From: Symbiodinium natans
Lineage: Eukaryota > Sar > Dinophyceae > Suessiales > Symbiodiniaceae
Direction: 5' to 3'
Length of the DNA stretch: 64,000 nucleotides
Assembly: GCA_905221605.1 (NCBI GenBank)
Contig: CAJNDS010002138.1
Location: 444,999 to 508,998, forward strand
Position numbers and translations under genes: made by a program
In this document: positions 30,101 through 37,574 of the stretch, in pieces
Layout of the letters: each line of letters begins with the position of its first letter
Position numbering within the stretch: the stretch's first letter is position 1
Notes under the pieces: model-generated
The model's database searches: none
What the model saw: the letters and a program-made list of their open reading frames with translations, nothing else
Told to the model about the DNA's origin: nothing

Positions 30101-32373
30101 TTAAAAGAGAGGGCTGTCGGAAGCGATGCTGGGCGAGGGACTCCACCGCCTGCACATCTTTCACACGTCTGGCACTTCAAGCGTTTTGAGGCGTTGATGA
30201 CTTCAGTGCTGGCGCCTGCGAGGCGTAGTTGACGTGTCAAATCTCCCTCAGAGGGATGACCCAAATTTTGACGGAGTCGTTTCAAGGCGGCCGCGACCTC
30301 GTTCTTGATGGGTGGATCTCCCGGAAAAGAAATCGCTCTGCTTCCCTGCTGGACGACCTGATCATCTGCCGGCCGATTTCCGACCTGAGCCATGTAACTC
30401 TCGAAGGCGCCGCCATCCACAGTTTTGACTGCCTCGTTCCATTCAGCCATGCTGCCGTTAAGTTCATAGACTCGGGTTCCGTTCTTCTCGATCACATTGC
30501 ACCGATCTTTCCCAACTTCACCAGGAAGGACTCTGATTAGGTAGTATCCGAGGCTAGTTGTCCAGAATCCATGATTGGTCTGGGCCTGCACGACAAGCCG
30601 TCTTCCGCCTTCGGCCTGTTCCCTGATGGTCGCTTCAACGGCCCCTTCGACTCCCTGAACTCCTTCGCCGTGTATCCACACCGTCTGTGGTTGTAGTTCT
30701 CGAACAAGACGTTGTCCGAGGGCGTCTTCACAAAGGAGGTCCTCCTTGGTGAGTGGTTCTGATGTCACACATCCGAAGGTGCCCGCGGTGACAGTCTCTG
30801 AGAGGCCTCCAATCTCAAGAAGTTGAACTCTTCCGGGTTGTGGTGCTGGAGGAAGATGTTGGCTGATGTAATTTGAGGTCGCGAAAGCCGTCCATGCAGC
30901 CAGTGCTCCGAGTCTCTGGGTGGTCCTCCGGAGACATTGTCGTACACTCTTCTTGGGCCGACTGATCTTTTGCTCAAGATCACGCAAAGGAAAACGTAGG
31001 TCGCGCAGACGATCTTTCTCCTTCCACTCGATTCTGCTGTAGCCCCGGGTTGTGTAGAAAATGAGTGCCCATCGCTCTCCCGTCCACGGTTGTGTTGCGT
31101 GAGGTGTGCGGGGGTCGAATAGGTACATCGTCTCCCTGGTGTCCACGACTCTTCCGGCCCTATTCTTTCCATCAGGGCCAGGTCTCCAAACATATTCGGT
31201 CTCCTCGTTCCATTGATGCTGGCGGGTGGCCTCCCTATCCTCGACCCAGAGGTTTCCTCCGTTGAACTCACCGAAGGAAGTGGTCGCATTCTGGGTGTTC
31301 TCCAAGTTATGGTGGTCGGTATGAATCGCCAGATCTCGATTCAATCCCAGGCAGAAAGAGGACCAGCTGCCAGACAGTCTGCTTCTTCCCCACATGTTGA
31401 TGTATCGGCACGTCCAAGGAAACTCCGAGGAGACGCGAGATATTCCTTGCATTCCCCCATGTGTCCAGACACCGCCGATGAACCCAAAGGATTGTTGTCC
31501 GTCCTCCACATTCACCGACTCTCTCTCTTTCCCTTTGTTCTTGATGGGGAGATGGCGTACGATCTCGAGAAGGTCGTTGTAGTCGAACTTCTTCTCCTTC
31601 AGGGCTTTCTTGGCGAGGTCTTCGGCGGACCAACTGGTGGATGAGTCAATGGGCCCCGACGCTGGCTTATCGCGGAGGACCGCATCGATCCCATCCGCGA
31701 GTACGTCACAAAAACCCTGTTGGTAGGCTCCAGCAGCCTTCGATCGGGAACTGCACCCTTGTCCTCCACCGACAAGATGAACGTGATGGTGTCCTCCAGT
31801 GCAGATCTTCTGGACGAGCTCCTTAATCCGCGGATGGGTCACCTTCAGTCTCGTCCTCTTCCGCACATGTCCAAGGAATCCATTCCGGTCAGGAAGAAAT
31901 GTTCCATAGGCACATTGGTTTACAACGACATCTTCTCCTCGAAGATTCCCAAGGGATGGGGTTTTCCAGGCAGCTGACCCATGAGGATGTTCTACGACAC
32001 CGATCCCGCCACGCTCGCGCTGTTCATCAAAGACTTGGGCCACCATGGCGAGATGAGTGCGGTGATGTTCTTCGCGGGCCTGAAAAAGGGTCTCTGCACG
32101 TTCCTCACGGATCTCTTCCGTGCGGAGGTGCTGAAGGGAGCTCCATAGTCTGCATTCCGGTGCGCACCAGAGGATATCCGGTCGTAATCTCCTCAGGAGA
32201 CAGATCAATTCCTTTCTCTGTCCCAACTCATCAAGATCCCACTCCGGCCTGTCAACACGGATCACCTGGTATCCCTTCTTCGCAAACTCTTGCCCAAGAC
32301 GTCCCACACCAGCATATACTTCAACGAAGAGGGGTCTCCCATCACGGGTGACTCCTTCACGTCCACTGTACAT
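27127..32373 (-). CDS. Copia Pol: MTase-like, 2OG-oxygenase-like, integrase, RT, RNase H
   Basis: 1,748 codons. Residues 15-235 form a Rossmann-type domain like C5-cytosine methyltransferases: FVEVYAGVGRLG (16-27), APEC (71-74) in the place of motif IV PC, and VEHPHG (127-132) in the place of ENV/ENP. Residues 295-445 resemble 2OG-Fe(II) oxygenases: H351-x-D353, GGNLWV (372-377), distal H425 and R434. Then come the integrase zinc region (H706, C734, C737; the usual first His is Arg), integrase D764, D823, E858, RT motif A D1278 and H-V-D-D (D1383, D1384), and RNase H D1538, E1628, D1670, D1720. Residues 450-690 are unassigned. ORF2 is in the -1 frame relative to ORF1 and overlaps it by 112 bp. 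A stop four codons before the Met limits upstream extension. Confidence 0.93.
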   Translation of the reverse strand: MYSGREGVTRDGRPLFVEVYAGVGRLGQEFAKKGYQVIRVDRPEWDLDELGQRKELICLLRRLRPDILWCAPECRLWSSLQHLRTEEIREERAETLFQAREEHHRTHLAMVAQVFDEQRERGGIGVVEHPHGSAAWKTPSLGNLRGEDVVVNQCAYGTFLPDRNGFLGHVRKRTRLKVTHPRIKELVQKICTGGHHHVHLVGGGQGCSSRSKAAGAYQQGFCDVLADGIDAVLRDKPASGPIDSSTSWSAEDLAKKALKEKKFDYNDLLEIVRHLPIKNKGKERESVNVEDGQQSFGFIGGVWTHGGMQGISRVSSEFPWTCRYINMWGRSRLSGSWSSFCLGLNRDLAIHTDHHNLENTQNATTSFGEFNGGNLWVEDREATRQHQWNEETEYVWRPGPDGKNRAGRVVDTRETMYLFDPRTPHATQPWTGERWALIFYTTRGYSRIEWKEKDRLRDLRFPLRDLEQKISRPKKSVRQCLRRTTQRLGALAAWTAFATSNYISQHLPPAPQPGRVQLLEIGGLSETVTAGTFGCVTSEPLTKEDLLCEDALGQRLVRELQPQTVWIHGEGVQGVEGAVEATIREQAEGGRRLVVQAQTNHGFWTTSLGYYLIRVLPGEVGKDRCNVIEKNGTRVYELNGSMAEWNEAVKTVDGGAFESYMAQVGNRPADDQVVQQGSRAISFPGDPPIKNEVAAALKRLRQNLGHPSEGDLTRQLRLAGASTEVINASKRLKCQTCERCAGGGVPRPASLPTALSFNQVVGVDAFTVVDSTGEKIEMLSVYDHGTSYHLVGELDGHSTEAMEKTFCRVWANTFGAPAVLAIDLETGLQAGLAKFGAWHGTKLRNVAGQAHWQLGATERHNGLWKAIWRRVCDDRSLTASDHEIGIMAVNTAKNELRRVGGYSPTQAVFGKDPYVPGDLLDTRDDLQQEHVLTTDQQRAREHSIRLAARTAYLQCQGDQKLRRALLQRARVSKDELVAGDVIFFYRKPKNSKEWTWKGPVVGREHHNLWASYGGRCHLIAPEHARRATSEEIGSAFSLRLTKDDLEKLLSYDPGDPDLYEDDPQEDADEIGGEQIEIEDDGPYGDEDHQGEEQGTTSLDSDGGKRNDEGKVGGPRRRFRGKGPYGREDGVHEVHMMRKATAPRGREKQLEKELPWNMIPSTQHAAFREAELKQWREHVDHDAVKAMSVEESRRILADRPERVLTSRFAYRDKNWSKRKKNTALPWKHKARLVIGGHLDPDLQLGLNTSAPTVSRQGVLLLLQILASNLENNWTASAGDITAAFLNGEKLERELYIRQPRGGIGNLHPEQLIKLTKGVFGLVDSPRAWWQKLCKEILDLRINFDGNKKGRFVQCELDPCIFQFCEILDDGTHSPPLSYVAVHVDDLLLVGDRGLGLVLKSALSSAFPVEDWEDGQFEYIGSFVEVDEENLEVRVTQENYSETRLFEIELERGQHDDDPASSAQKADNRSLVGALSWLAGQTRPDLQTGVSMAQQLQKDPSVSDIRFTNLLAKRARQHAAEGVRLRPVNFNQGVLLCYHDAGWSNAPQDPEDPHYALTMEEEEAGRIKEGPFSVKERKAKRGNSKVSSQIGGMYFLADEKILRGEKCRMSLLDWRSSACDRVCRSTFAAETMGCAGAMENGEYVQLFLETLLQGRLVRRHETGRVKLRYLSDCRSLYDHLRKEGVPRVPSDRRLAIDVAAIRQDLRRQGRLAWVPTDLQYADIATKPMKADLWWEEITGAVKLPFTEESL

Positions 32374-35300
32374 CTCACCTCATCTGCCAAAACCTCGCAC
32401 ACGGAAAAAGACTGTGCCATCTGAGCCTCCCCCTCAGTACATACAGATGGGGCCTCATCCTCGCTTCCGATGCATTGATCCGAATCGAAGTGAAGCTTCT
32501 CCTCGTCGTGGGACACCGCGCCGATCTCCTGGGGGAACTTGTCGTCGGACTCGTCGAAGAGCTCCTTGAGGTTGATGTTGTCGACCACCGTGTTGTCGGA
32601 TTCGCCAGGTGACCTCCGGTGGATCATGTCGTAGGACTCGACGTGCAGCTCCTGGAGAATCGTGCCGTTGGTCACGTTGTGGGACTTCTGGGAATCCGTG
32701 TTGTCTAGCTCGTCGAGGGACTTCCGGTGGATCATGTCGTAGGGCTCGGTGGGCAGCTCCTGGAGGATCGTGCCGTTGGTCATGTTGTGGGACTTCTGGT
32801 GAATCGTGTCGTAGGGCTCGACGTGCAGCTCCTGGAGAATCGTGCTGTTGGTCGCGTTGTGGGACTTCTGGGGAATCGTGTTGTCTAGTTCGTCGAGGGA
32901 CTTCCGGTGAATCATGTCCTTTCCTTGAAGCCCCTTCCCATCTACTGCGCCGTCGAGGGATGTGGAGGTAGGCCGTGTCGATCTCGTAGTATCGCGAGGC
33001 GCGTTTCGAGGAACTGGATCTCGTCCATGGTCTCCGGGTCTGCGGTCAACTCCATCGACGAAATGGACCCGGTGTCTGATCTTGCTCTCACCATTCCCGT
33101 CGCCCGAGTGCTCCCCACTCCGCCTCGTGGCTCGGAGGCTGGCCCCCTCATGCCCATGATTTCCGGGTATCCAGTCCGCTTTGCCTTGGGTTGAGCTTTG
33201 GCCTTCGTGGTTACACCCGTGGCTGGAGCGGTCCTTCCAATCACGTAGGCAGTTCCCGGTTGTGGTTCCGGAGGATGGCTGATCATGTCCCAATCGCCTA
33301 GCGAACATGGTTCTTCCGATCCAAAGCACCGGGTAATGGCCACAGTCTGCATGCGTCTTCCATGGTCCATGCACCGGTGTCAGATCACGGTACGTCTTGC
33401 ATGAGATGCCTGATGTGCTCCGAATCGCCCCCAATTGATCAAGCAGTGCTATCTTGTGATCCTCACTTTGTGTCTCCCAAGCTCCAGGATTGAAGAAGTT
33501 CTTACGGGGGATCACGTGGATTCTCGCAAGGACAGAACCTCCCTCAACCCAGAAGTCGTTCGAGATGTTGGTCCCCTTCCACCACGAGATAAAGGTCTCT
33601 ACATTGAGCGTGTCTCCAAGGAGCATGTTCTTAACGCAGACCCCAACCTTCTTCGGGAAGAAAAGCTCATTCTTGGGTACTTCAGGTTGCGCAACAGGGA
33701 TTTGGTCAGCAGTAAAAACGTTGTGGAGGATTGAGATGGGTTGTCCAACACTCCTTCCTAGTCCAAATGGTAATCCCGAACAACCCTCCATGTATTGCGC
33801 ATCGCTCATGTGGATCTTCAGCTCGCAGTCACGCCAATCCTCGACTCCTTTCGTCGGGTTGGGATTTGGCACCGGCTGCAAGGGAATTGCGGGGTGGCCA
33901 GTGTTCGTGTACATCAGGGCAAGATCTTGGACACCTACCTTGGCAAAACTGGCCCGATTTCGGGCAACGTCGAGGACCATTCCCAGCTTGGCCAAAGCGG
34001 GGCGACTCAGGAGCAGCGGAAGCTCGCCGTAGACGATGGCCACCTTTACCTCGATCACGGCCTGGCCGAGCTGGAAGGTCACCACGGCAGCATGCGTCGA
34101 GTGGAAGATCCGAGAAGCACCAAAGCGGAAGTGCTCATCGTTGTGGAAGATTTGCGGCTTCTCGTGGATCTTATCAAGCTCGGCAACGTAGGCATCCAAC
34201 CAACCAGCTCCAGCAACCGTTCGTGAGCAAGCCGTGTCGGTGATGGCATCAAGTTGTCCTCGGCGGCCGTTCTTCTCCTTCTCGATGTCCCAGGTGACAT
34301 GAACAACGTGGCACTGGTAGGAGGTCTTCGTTTGGCCATCCCCTTGTCCTGCACCACCTCCTCGTTCTCCTGCACTGGGGCTTTTGGCACGCCCCTGGTT
34401 CAAAGGGCACTCTGCGTCTCGATGCCAGTGGCCGCGGCGACGGCACCCAGCGCAGAACGACTTTTGTTTTGCTGCGCGTAGGCGCTCTGCGGCCACCTCC
34501 TTCAATGCTTCGCTGTTGGTACCCCTCATCTTCAACTGGTCTCTGTATTTCAACTTTGCCGACTCACAAGTCATGTACGCGTTGTAGAGCTCTTCAGCGA
34601 TGCCCTCCGGAACGGCTTCGGACTCATTGTCACCGACGATGGTGCTTCGGCCATCATCTTCTTCACCTTCATCAACACCAGCCAGGAGGGCACTGTGAGG
34701 CGTCTTTCGCCCCCACCATTCTCTTTTTCCTTTGTCATCATTTCTCGCTGTGGTCGAAGTCCTTTGGCTCTCCCATGGTTTACGAAGGGCTCGGTCTTGA
34801 ACGATCGCCGCCTGCTGGAGCCTCTTCAAGTCGTACACGTTCCCGACCGACGCCAGCAAGTTCAGCTCCGCGCTCTCCTCCAAGCCCATCCTGTCCACGA
34901 AGACCCAAGCCGCAGCCAAATCCGGAAGTCGGCACCCACACTCGATCAGACGTGCATGAGCTCTGTCGTACTCGCCCACGTAGTCTCTGATCGATTGGCC
35001 CGGTCGTTTGCGGAGCTTTCGGAAGAACTCAGACAGGCTCCTCCCCACTTGAGTCACCTGCACGTCGAGGTACCTGTCACGCACCCATTCGAGGTAGTAC
35101 TCGACTCCTTGTTCCGAAGCCAGACGTTCGATGTCGAGGCCCTCCGCCTCGACCCAAGCTTTTCCAGTCAGGTGCTGGTAGAGAATGAGGCCTTGCTTGC
35201 TCTTGGGACTTCGAGTCATCTTCATCCATGCTGCGACCTGGCGAAGATAACTGCGTGCTGAAGCACCGAGATCGTCGTCCCCATCGGCGATGGCGCCGTT

Positions 35301-35960
35301 GAAGGCAGGGACCACCAGCTTTTCACTGGGCCCCTTTTCCCCAACTGATTCATCGGGGGTCCCTCGGACAGCTGGTGAGGTCTTGGCGAAGCTCGGTGCA
35401 TCCATCACCTTCAGAGACTGGGAGGCAGCAAGTTGGGAAGCAAGCCGTGCACCGCCGTCGTATTCACCACCATCAGCTCGACCGTCACGTAGCTCAGAAT
35501 CGCCTCCTCCGAGATGTACGCGTTCGCTGCCGCCAGGTAGCCCAGAGCCACTGCCGACGTGGGAGCCGGTGGAGGCCAGACCCCAGGTGTCTCCGTTGCT
35601 CCAGGTTCTCTGCCAGCCATTTCCGTCTGGCTGGCGACGCCAGTTGCCGTGTCGCCAATTTTCCCAACGACCGTCTGCTTCCGCCCATCGAGGCCCCCAA
35701 GCAGAATGTCCAGATTGCCATCGTTCACTCCCGCCGGAACAACGGCTGGCATTCTCGTCTTCACCTCGGGACCACGGGTCCTCAGTTGTCCACGGATCAA
35801 CGGGCTCGGCCTCGGCCTTCCCGTCGTCATTGGTGCCGCCGCTGGGGCCCTTGTTCGTCACCTCAAAGGGTCGTGGAACATCACCTTCTTCAGGAACATG
35901 TACACGATGACGGCCATCATGCCAACGAGCGGAGTCGTAGAACGAGCCGGCGTCGGCCAT
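32262..35960 (-). CDS. Copia Gag-protease polyprotein
   Basis: The open frame reaches up to 36,056, but its first 32 codons lie in the LTR and primer site, so Met at 35,960 (MADAGSFYDS) is the better start. Numbered from the longer frame: Trp/Gly-rich N-terminus; Gag helical domain about 270-420; zinc knuckle C535-x2-C538-x4-H543-x6-C550 (two residues longer than standard before the last Cys); aspartic protease D607-T-A with a later hydrophobic LLLSRPALAKLG stretch; then poorly conserved sequence and a tandem 36-residue repeat near 1,047-1,156. Between 33,370 and 32,942 another frame (+1) reads more naturally (ending DEIQFLETRLAILRDRHG), so a compensated pair of indels is possible. Confidence 0.9.
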   Translation of the reverse strand: MADAGSFYDSARWHDGRHRVHVPEEGDVPRPFEVTNKGPSGGTNDDGKAEAEPVDPWTTEDPWSRGEDENASRCSGGSERWQSGHSAWGPRWAEADGRWENWRHGNWRRQPDGNGWQRTWSNGDTWGLASTGSHVGSGSGLPGGSERVHLGGGDSELRDGRADGGEYDGGARLASQLAASQSLKVMDAPSFAKTSPAVRGTPDESVGEKGPSEKLVVPAFNGAIADGDDDLGASARSYLRQVAAWMKMTRSPKSKQGLILYQHLTGKAWVEAEGLDIERLASEQGVEYYLEWVRDRYLDVQVTQVGRSLSEFFRKLRKRPGQSIRDYVGEYDRAHARLIECGCRLPDLAAAWVFVDRMGLEESAELNLLASVGNVYDLKRLQQAAIVQDRALRKPWESQRTSTTARNDDKGKREWWGRKTPHSALLAGVDEGEEDDGRSTIVGDNESEAVPEGIAEELYNAYMTCESAKLKYRDQLKMRGTNSEALKEVAAERLRAAKQKSFCAGCRRRGHWHRDAECPLNQGRAKSPSAGERGGGAGQGDGQTKTSYQCHVVHVTWDIEKEKNGRRGQLDAITDTACSRTVAGAGWLDAYVAELDKIHEKPQIFHNDEHFRFGASRIFHSTHAAVVTFQLGQAVIEVKVAIVYGELPLLLSRPALAKLGMVLDVARNRASFAKVGVQDLALMYTNTGHPAIPLQPVPNPNPTKGVEDWRDCELKIHMSDAQYMEGCSGLPFGLGRSVGQPISILHNVFTADQIPVAQPEVPKNELFFPKKVGVCVKNMLLGDTLNVETFISWWKGTNISNDFWVEGGSVLARIHVIPRKNFFNPGAWETQSEDHKIALLDQLGAIRSTSGISCKTYRDLTPVHGPWKTHADCGHYPVLWIGRTMFARRLGHDQPSSGTTTGNCLRDWKDRSSHGCNHEGQSSTQGKADWIPGNHGHEGASLRATRRSGEHSGDGNGESKIRHRVHFVDGVDRRPGDHGRDPVPRNAPRDTTRSTRPTSTSLDGAVDGKGLQGKDMIHRKSLDELDNTIPQKSHNATNSTILQELHVEPYDTIHQKSHNMTNGTILQELPTEPYDMIHRKSLDELDNTDSQKSHNVTNGTILQELHVESYDMIHRRSPGESDNTVVDNINLKELFDESDDKFPQEIGAVSHDEEKLHFDSDQCIGSEDEAPSVCTEGEAQMAQSFSVCEVLADEVRCTVDVKESPVMGDPSSLKYMLVWDVLGKSLRRRDTR
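32589..32918 (-). repeat. In-frame tandem repeat (~108 bp unit) in ORF1
   Basis: The encoded unit DMIHRKSLDELDNT...QKSHN.TN.TILQEL is present in about three full copies and one shortened (24-residue) copy. It sits just before the overlap with ORF2, possibly a flexible spacer between Gag-protease and Pol. Confidence 0.85.
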
Positions 35961-35983
35961 CACAACAACCCCAGAGCGCAAAG

Positions 35984-35995
35984 GCTCCGCTACCA
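35984..35995 (-). promoter_or_regulatory. Primer-binding site (initiator Met-tRNA-like)
   Basis: Sense TGGTAGCGGAGC starts one base after the 5' LTR. Plant Copia elements use TGGTATCAGAGC-type sites that pair with the 3' end of initiator tRNA-Met; the match here is 10 of 12. Confidence 0.75.
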
Positions 35996-35996
35996 A

Positions 35997-36146
35997 TCTG
36001 AAATCGTCAAGATCGGACTCAGCCGATGACCAAAGGCGTACCTTTTTCCATGACAACTCGAACCCTTGTGCCTTCGGTCAGCGAGTAGCATCTGTGCACA
36101 TACTCACTGGCAGACTGAGAGCCTGCGAAATCTCATTGAATTTACA
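35997..36146 (-). repeat. 5' LTR of the Copia element
   Basis: 150 bp, identical to the other LTR. It should contain the element's promoter and start site; no TATA-like box is evident by eye. Confidence 0.9.
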
Positions 36147-36151
36147 CTAAA
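36147..36151. repeat. Target-site duplication CTAAA (right)
   Basis: Matches 26,968-26,972 and continues directly into ACCCTAAACCCT. Confidence 0.85.
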
Positions 36152-36169
36152 CCCTAAACCCTCTAAGCC

Positions 36170-36245
36170 TCTAAGCCCTCCCAGCTGCCACCTCGGCTGC
36201 TCGAAGCCTTCTTCGGGGTCCGGGTGGGCGGTCGTGGAGCCTCTC
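36170..36245 (-). CDS. Possible exon
   Basis: Minus frame TTAHPDPEEGFEQPRWQLG beside CCCTAAA (left) and, 45 bp on, TTTAGGG (right). Only composition and position support it. Confidence 0.35.
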
Positions 36246-36289
36246 GGCTTGGTATGCCCTTAAGGGGGGCCTGAAGGGATTCAAGGACC

Positions 36290-36450
36290 GGTGTTTAGGG
36301 TTTAGGGTTTAGGGTTTAGGGTTTAGGGTTTAGGGTTTAGGGTTTAGGGTTTAGGGTTTAGGGTTTAGGGTTTAGGGTTTACGGTTTCTGGGGTTTAGGG
36401 TTTAGGGTTCGGGTTTAGGGTTTAGGGTTTGGGGTGTAGGGTTTAGGGCT
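36290..36450 (+). repeat. TTTAGGG tract
   Basis: About 13 perfect units then degenerate ones. Confidence 0.95.
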
Positions 36451-36673
36451 TCGTGGGGTTTGTGGGTTTAGGGGACTTCGGGCGTGGAGTCTGAAGGGAA
36501 ACTCTAAGTCTCAGATTTAACACTGCCCCTTTTGTCTATATCCAACCATGCCTTAACCGAAACCAATACCCTTAACCGTCAGAACCTAAACTCGAACCCC
36601 CAAACCTTCCCGAAACTCCAAGCCCTCGAGGGCAGCGCCTCTCAACCACACGCTACAATGCCTGCCGGTTAGC

Positions 36674-36792
36674 TAGACCCAAGAGTAACCAAGGAATAAA
36701 GAGGGTGCCCTTTTTGGTTTAAGAGGCTTAGAATGGAACCATTGGAACCTAAACCCTAGGAGAAGGGAATAAGGGCCTACCCCGGGTCCTAG
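36674..36792. mobile_element. Short repeat family 3 (copy 3)
   Basis: TAGACCCAAGAGTAACCAAG at the left, GGGTGCCCTTTTTGG inside, GGGTCCTAG at the right; a CCCTAAA scrap and AGGGAATAAGGGCCTAC near the right end as in copy 2. Confidence 0.6.
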
Positions 36793-36811
36793 CTAAGGTG
36801 TACTCGGTGCT

Positions 36812-36900
36812 TGGCCGATGGCTTCAGATGTCGAGCGGGCTTTGGCTTCGGGGCTGGGGTTCTTGGCCTTCCCCACGACCTCGAGAATCGGCAGGTCGTC
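36812..36900 (-). CDS. Probable exon
   Basis: Acceptor TCTCAG|GAC, then DDLPILEVVGKAKNPSPEAK and ARSTSEAIGQ. Hydrophilic, protein-like. Donor not resolved (a GC site GATCG-like position near 36,815 is possible). Confidence 0.5.
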
Positions 36901-37027
36901 CTGAGACACCTCCCATAATCTTTGGGGCTTTGTGAACCACATTCACGTCAACCGATTCTACACCCGAAACATCCCGAAACCCTAACTTGTATCTCTTCAG
37001 CATTGGGGCTTTGCAAGGGGGTTGCGG

Positions 37028-37105
37028 GTCGAAAGTCTCTGCCTCGTCGCCCTGCTCGGCGTCGGCATCTTCTTGGGCGTCGCCCGACCCGTCGGGATCC
37101 TACTT
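37028..37105 (-). CDS. Probable exon, acidic
   Basis: After AAGTAG|GAT the frame reads DPDGSGDAQEDADAEQGDEA then ETFDPQP. It is a highly acidic linker. The preceding TAG lies in the acceptor and not in the frame. Confidence 0.45.
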
Positions 37106-37138
37106 GGGAAAGCCCATATAAGTAGTTCTACGTGGGTT

Positions 37139-37202
37139 GGGATGTTCCCCCTTATACGAACAGTCCTTCATAGGGAATCCCTACTAAGGACTGTTACATC
37201 CC
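37139..37202. mobile_element. Palindromic MITE-like element, family 1 (copy 2)
   Basis: GGGATGTTCCCCCTTATACG ... GGACTGTTACATCCC: 64 bp, nearly perfect fold-back with a shortened right arm. Confidence 0.7.
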
Positions 37203-37574
37203 AATAGTAAGCTATCAATGACGTGTACAACTCGAAACGGTAGTCCCCGAACCTGGAGCTCGGGGGGGGCCCCAAACCCGAAACCCCTTAGATGCCTAAG
37301 CTCTGTCACCCACAGGAAGTTAAGGGCTTGTTACATGAATGTCTTGCGCTGGGCTCAGATTAAGTACATGGTTTATAGGGATTTGGGCTACTTCTCCTCA
37401 ATCTCCCTGACCCTACCCTCAACCCTACACTGGTCCTCCAAGCAGCTTTCCTCGGGCTCTCCCGTTGACCGCTGTGGGCTAACACAGGCCTCGAAGGCCA
37501 GGTTTTTCAAGGTTTCAGGGGTTTGGGGTTCAGAGTTTAGGGTTGTTAGACCCTAGTCCAAACTTTCACCGGAA

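Larger units (their letters stand above)
26968..36151 (-). mobile_element. Full-length Copia (Ty1) LTR retrotransposon
   Basis: A 9.17-kb element between two CTAAA target duplications, with identical 150-bp LTRs, a primer-binding site, and two long ORFs in the order Gag-protease, extra domains, integrase, RT, RNase H. Integrase ahead of RT defines Copia. The LTRs show no difference, so insertion was recent. The target lies inside CCCTAAA repeat: both flanks read as one interrupted CCCTAAA tract. All core catalytic residues of IN, RT and RNase H are present. The only doubts about activity are the Gag-Pol frame change and a possible frame disturbance in ORF1. Confidence 0.95.

Noticed and set aside
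27070-36029. Many plus-strand ORFs across the Copia element
   Set aside because: They are antisense shadows of the two long minus-strand polyprotein frames.
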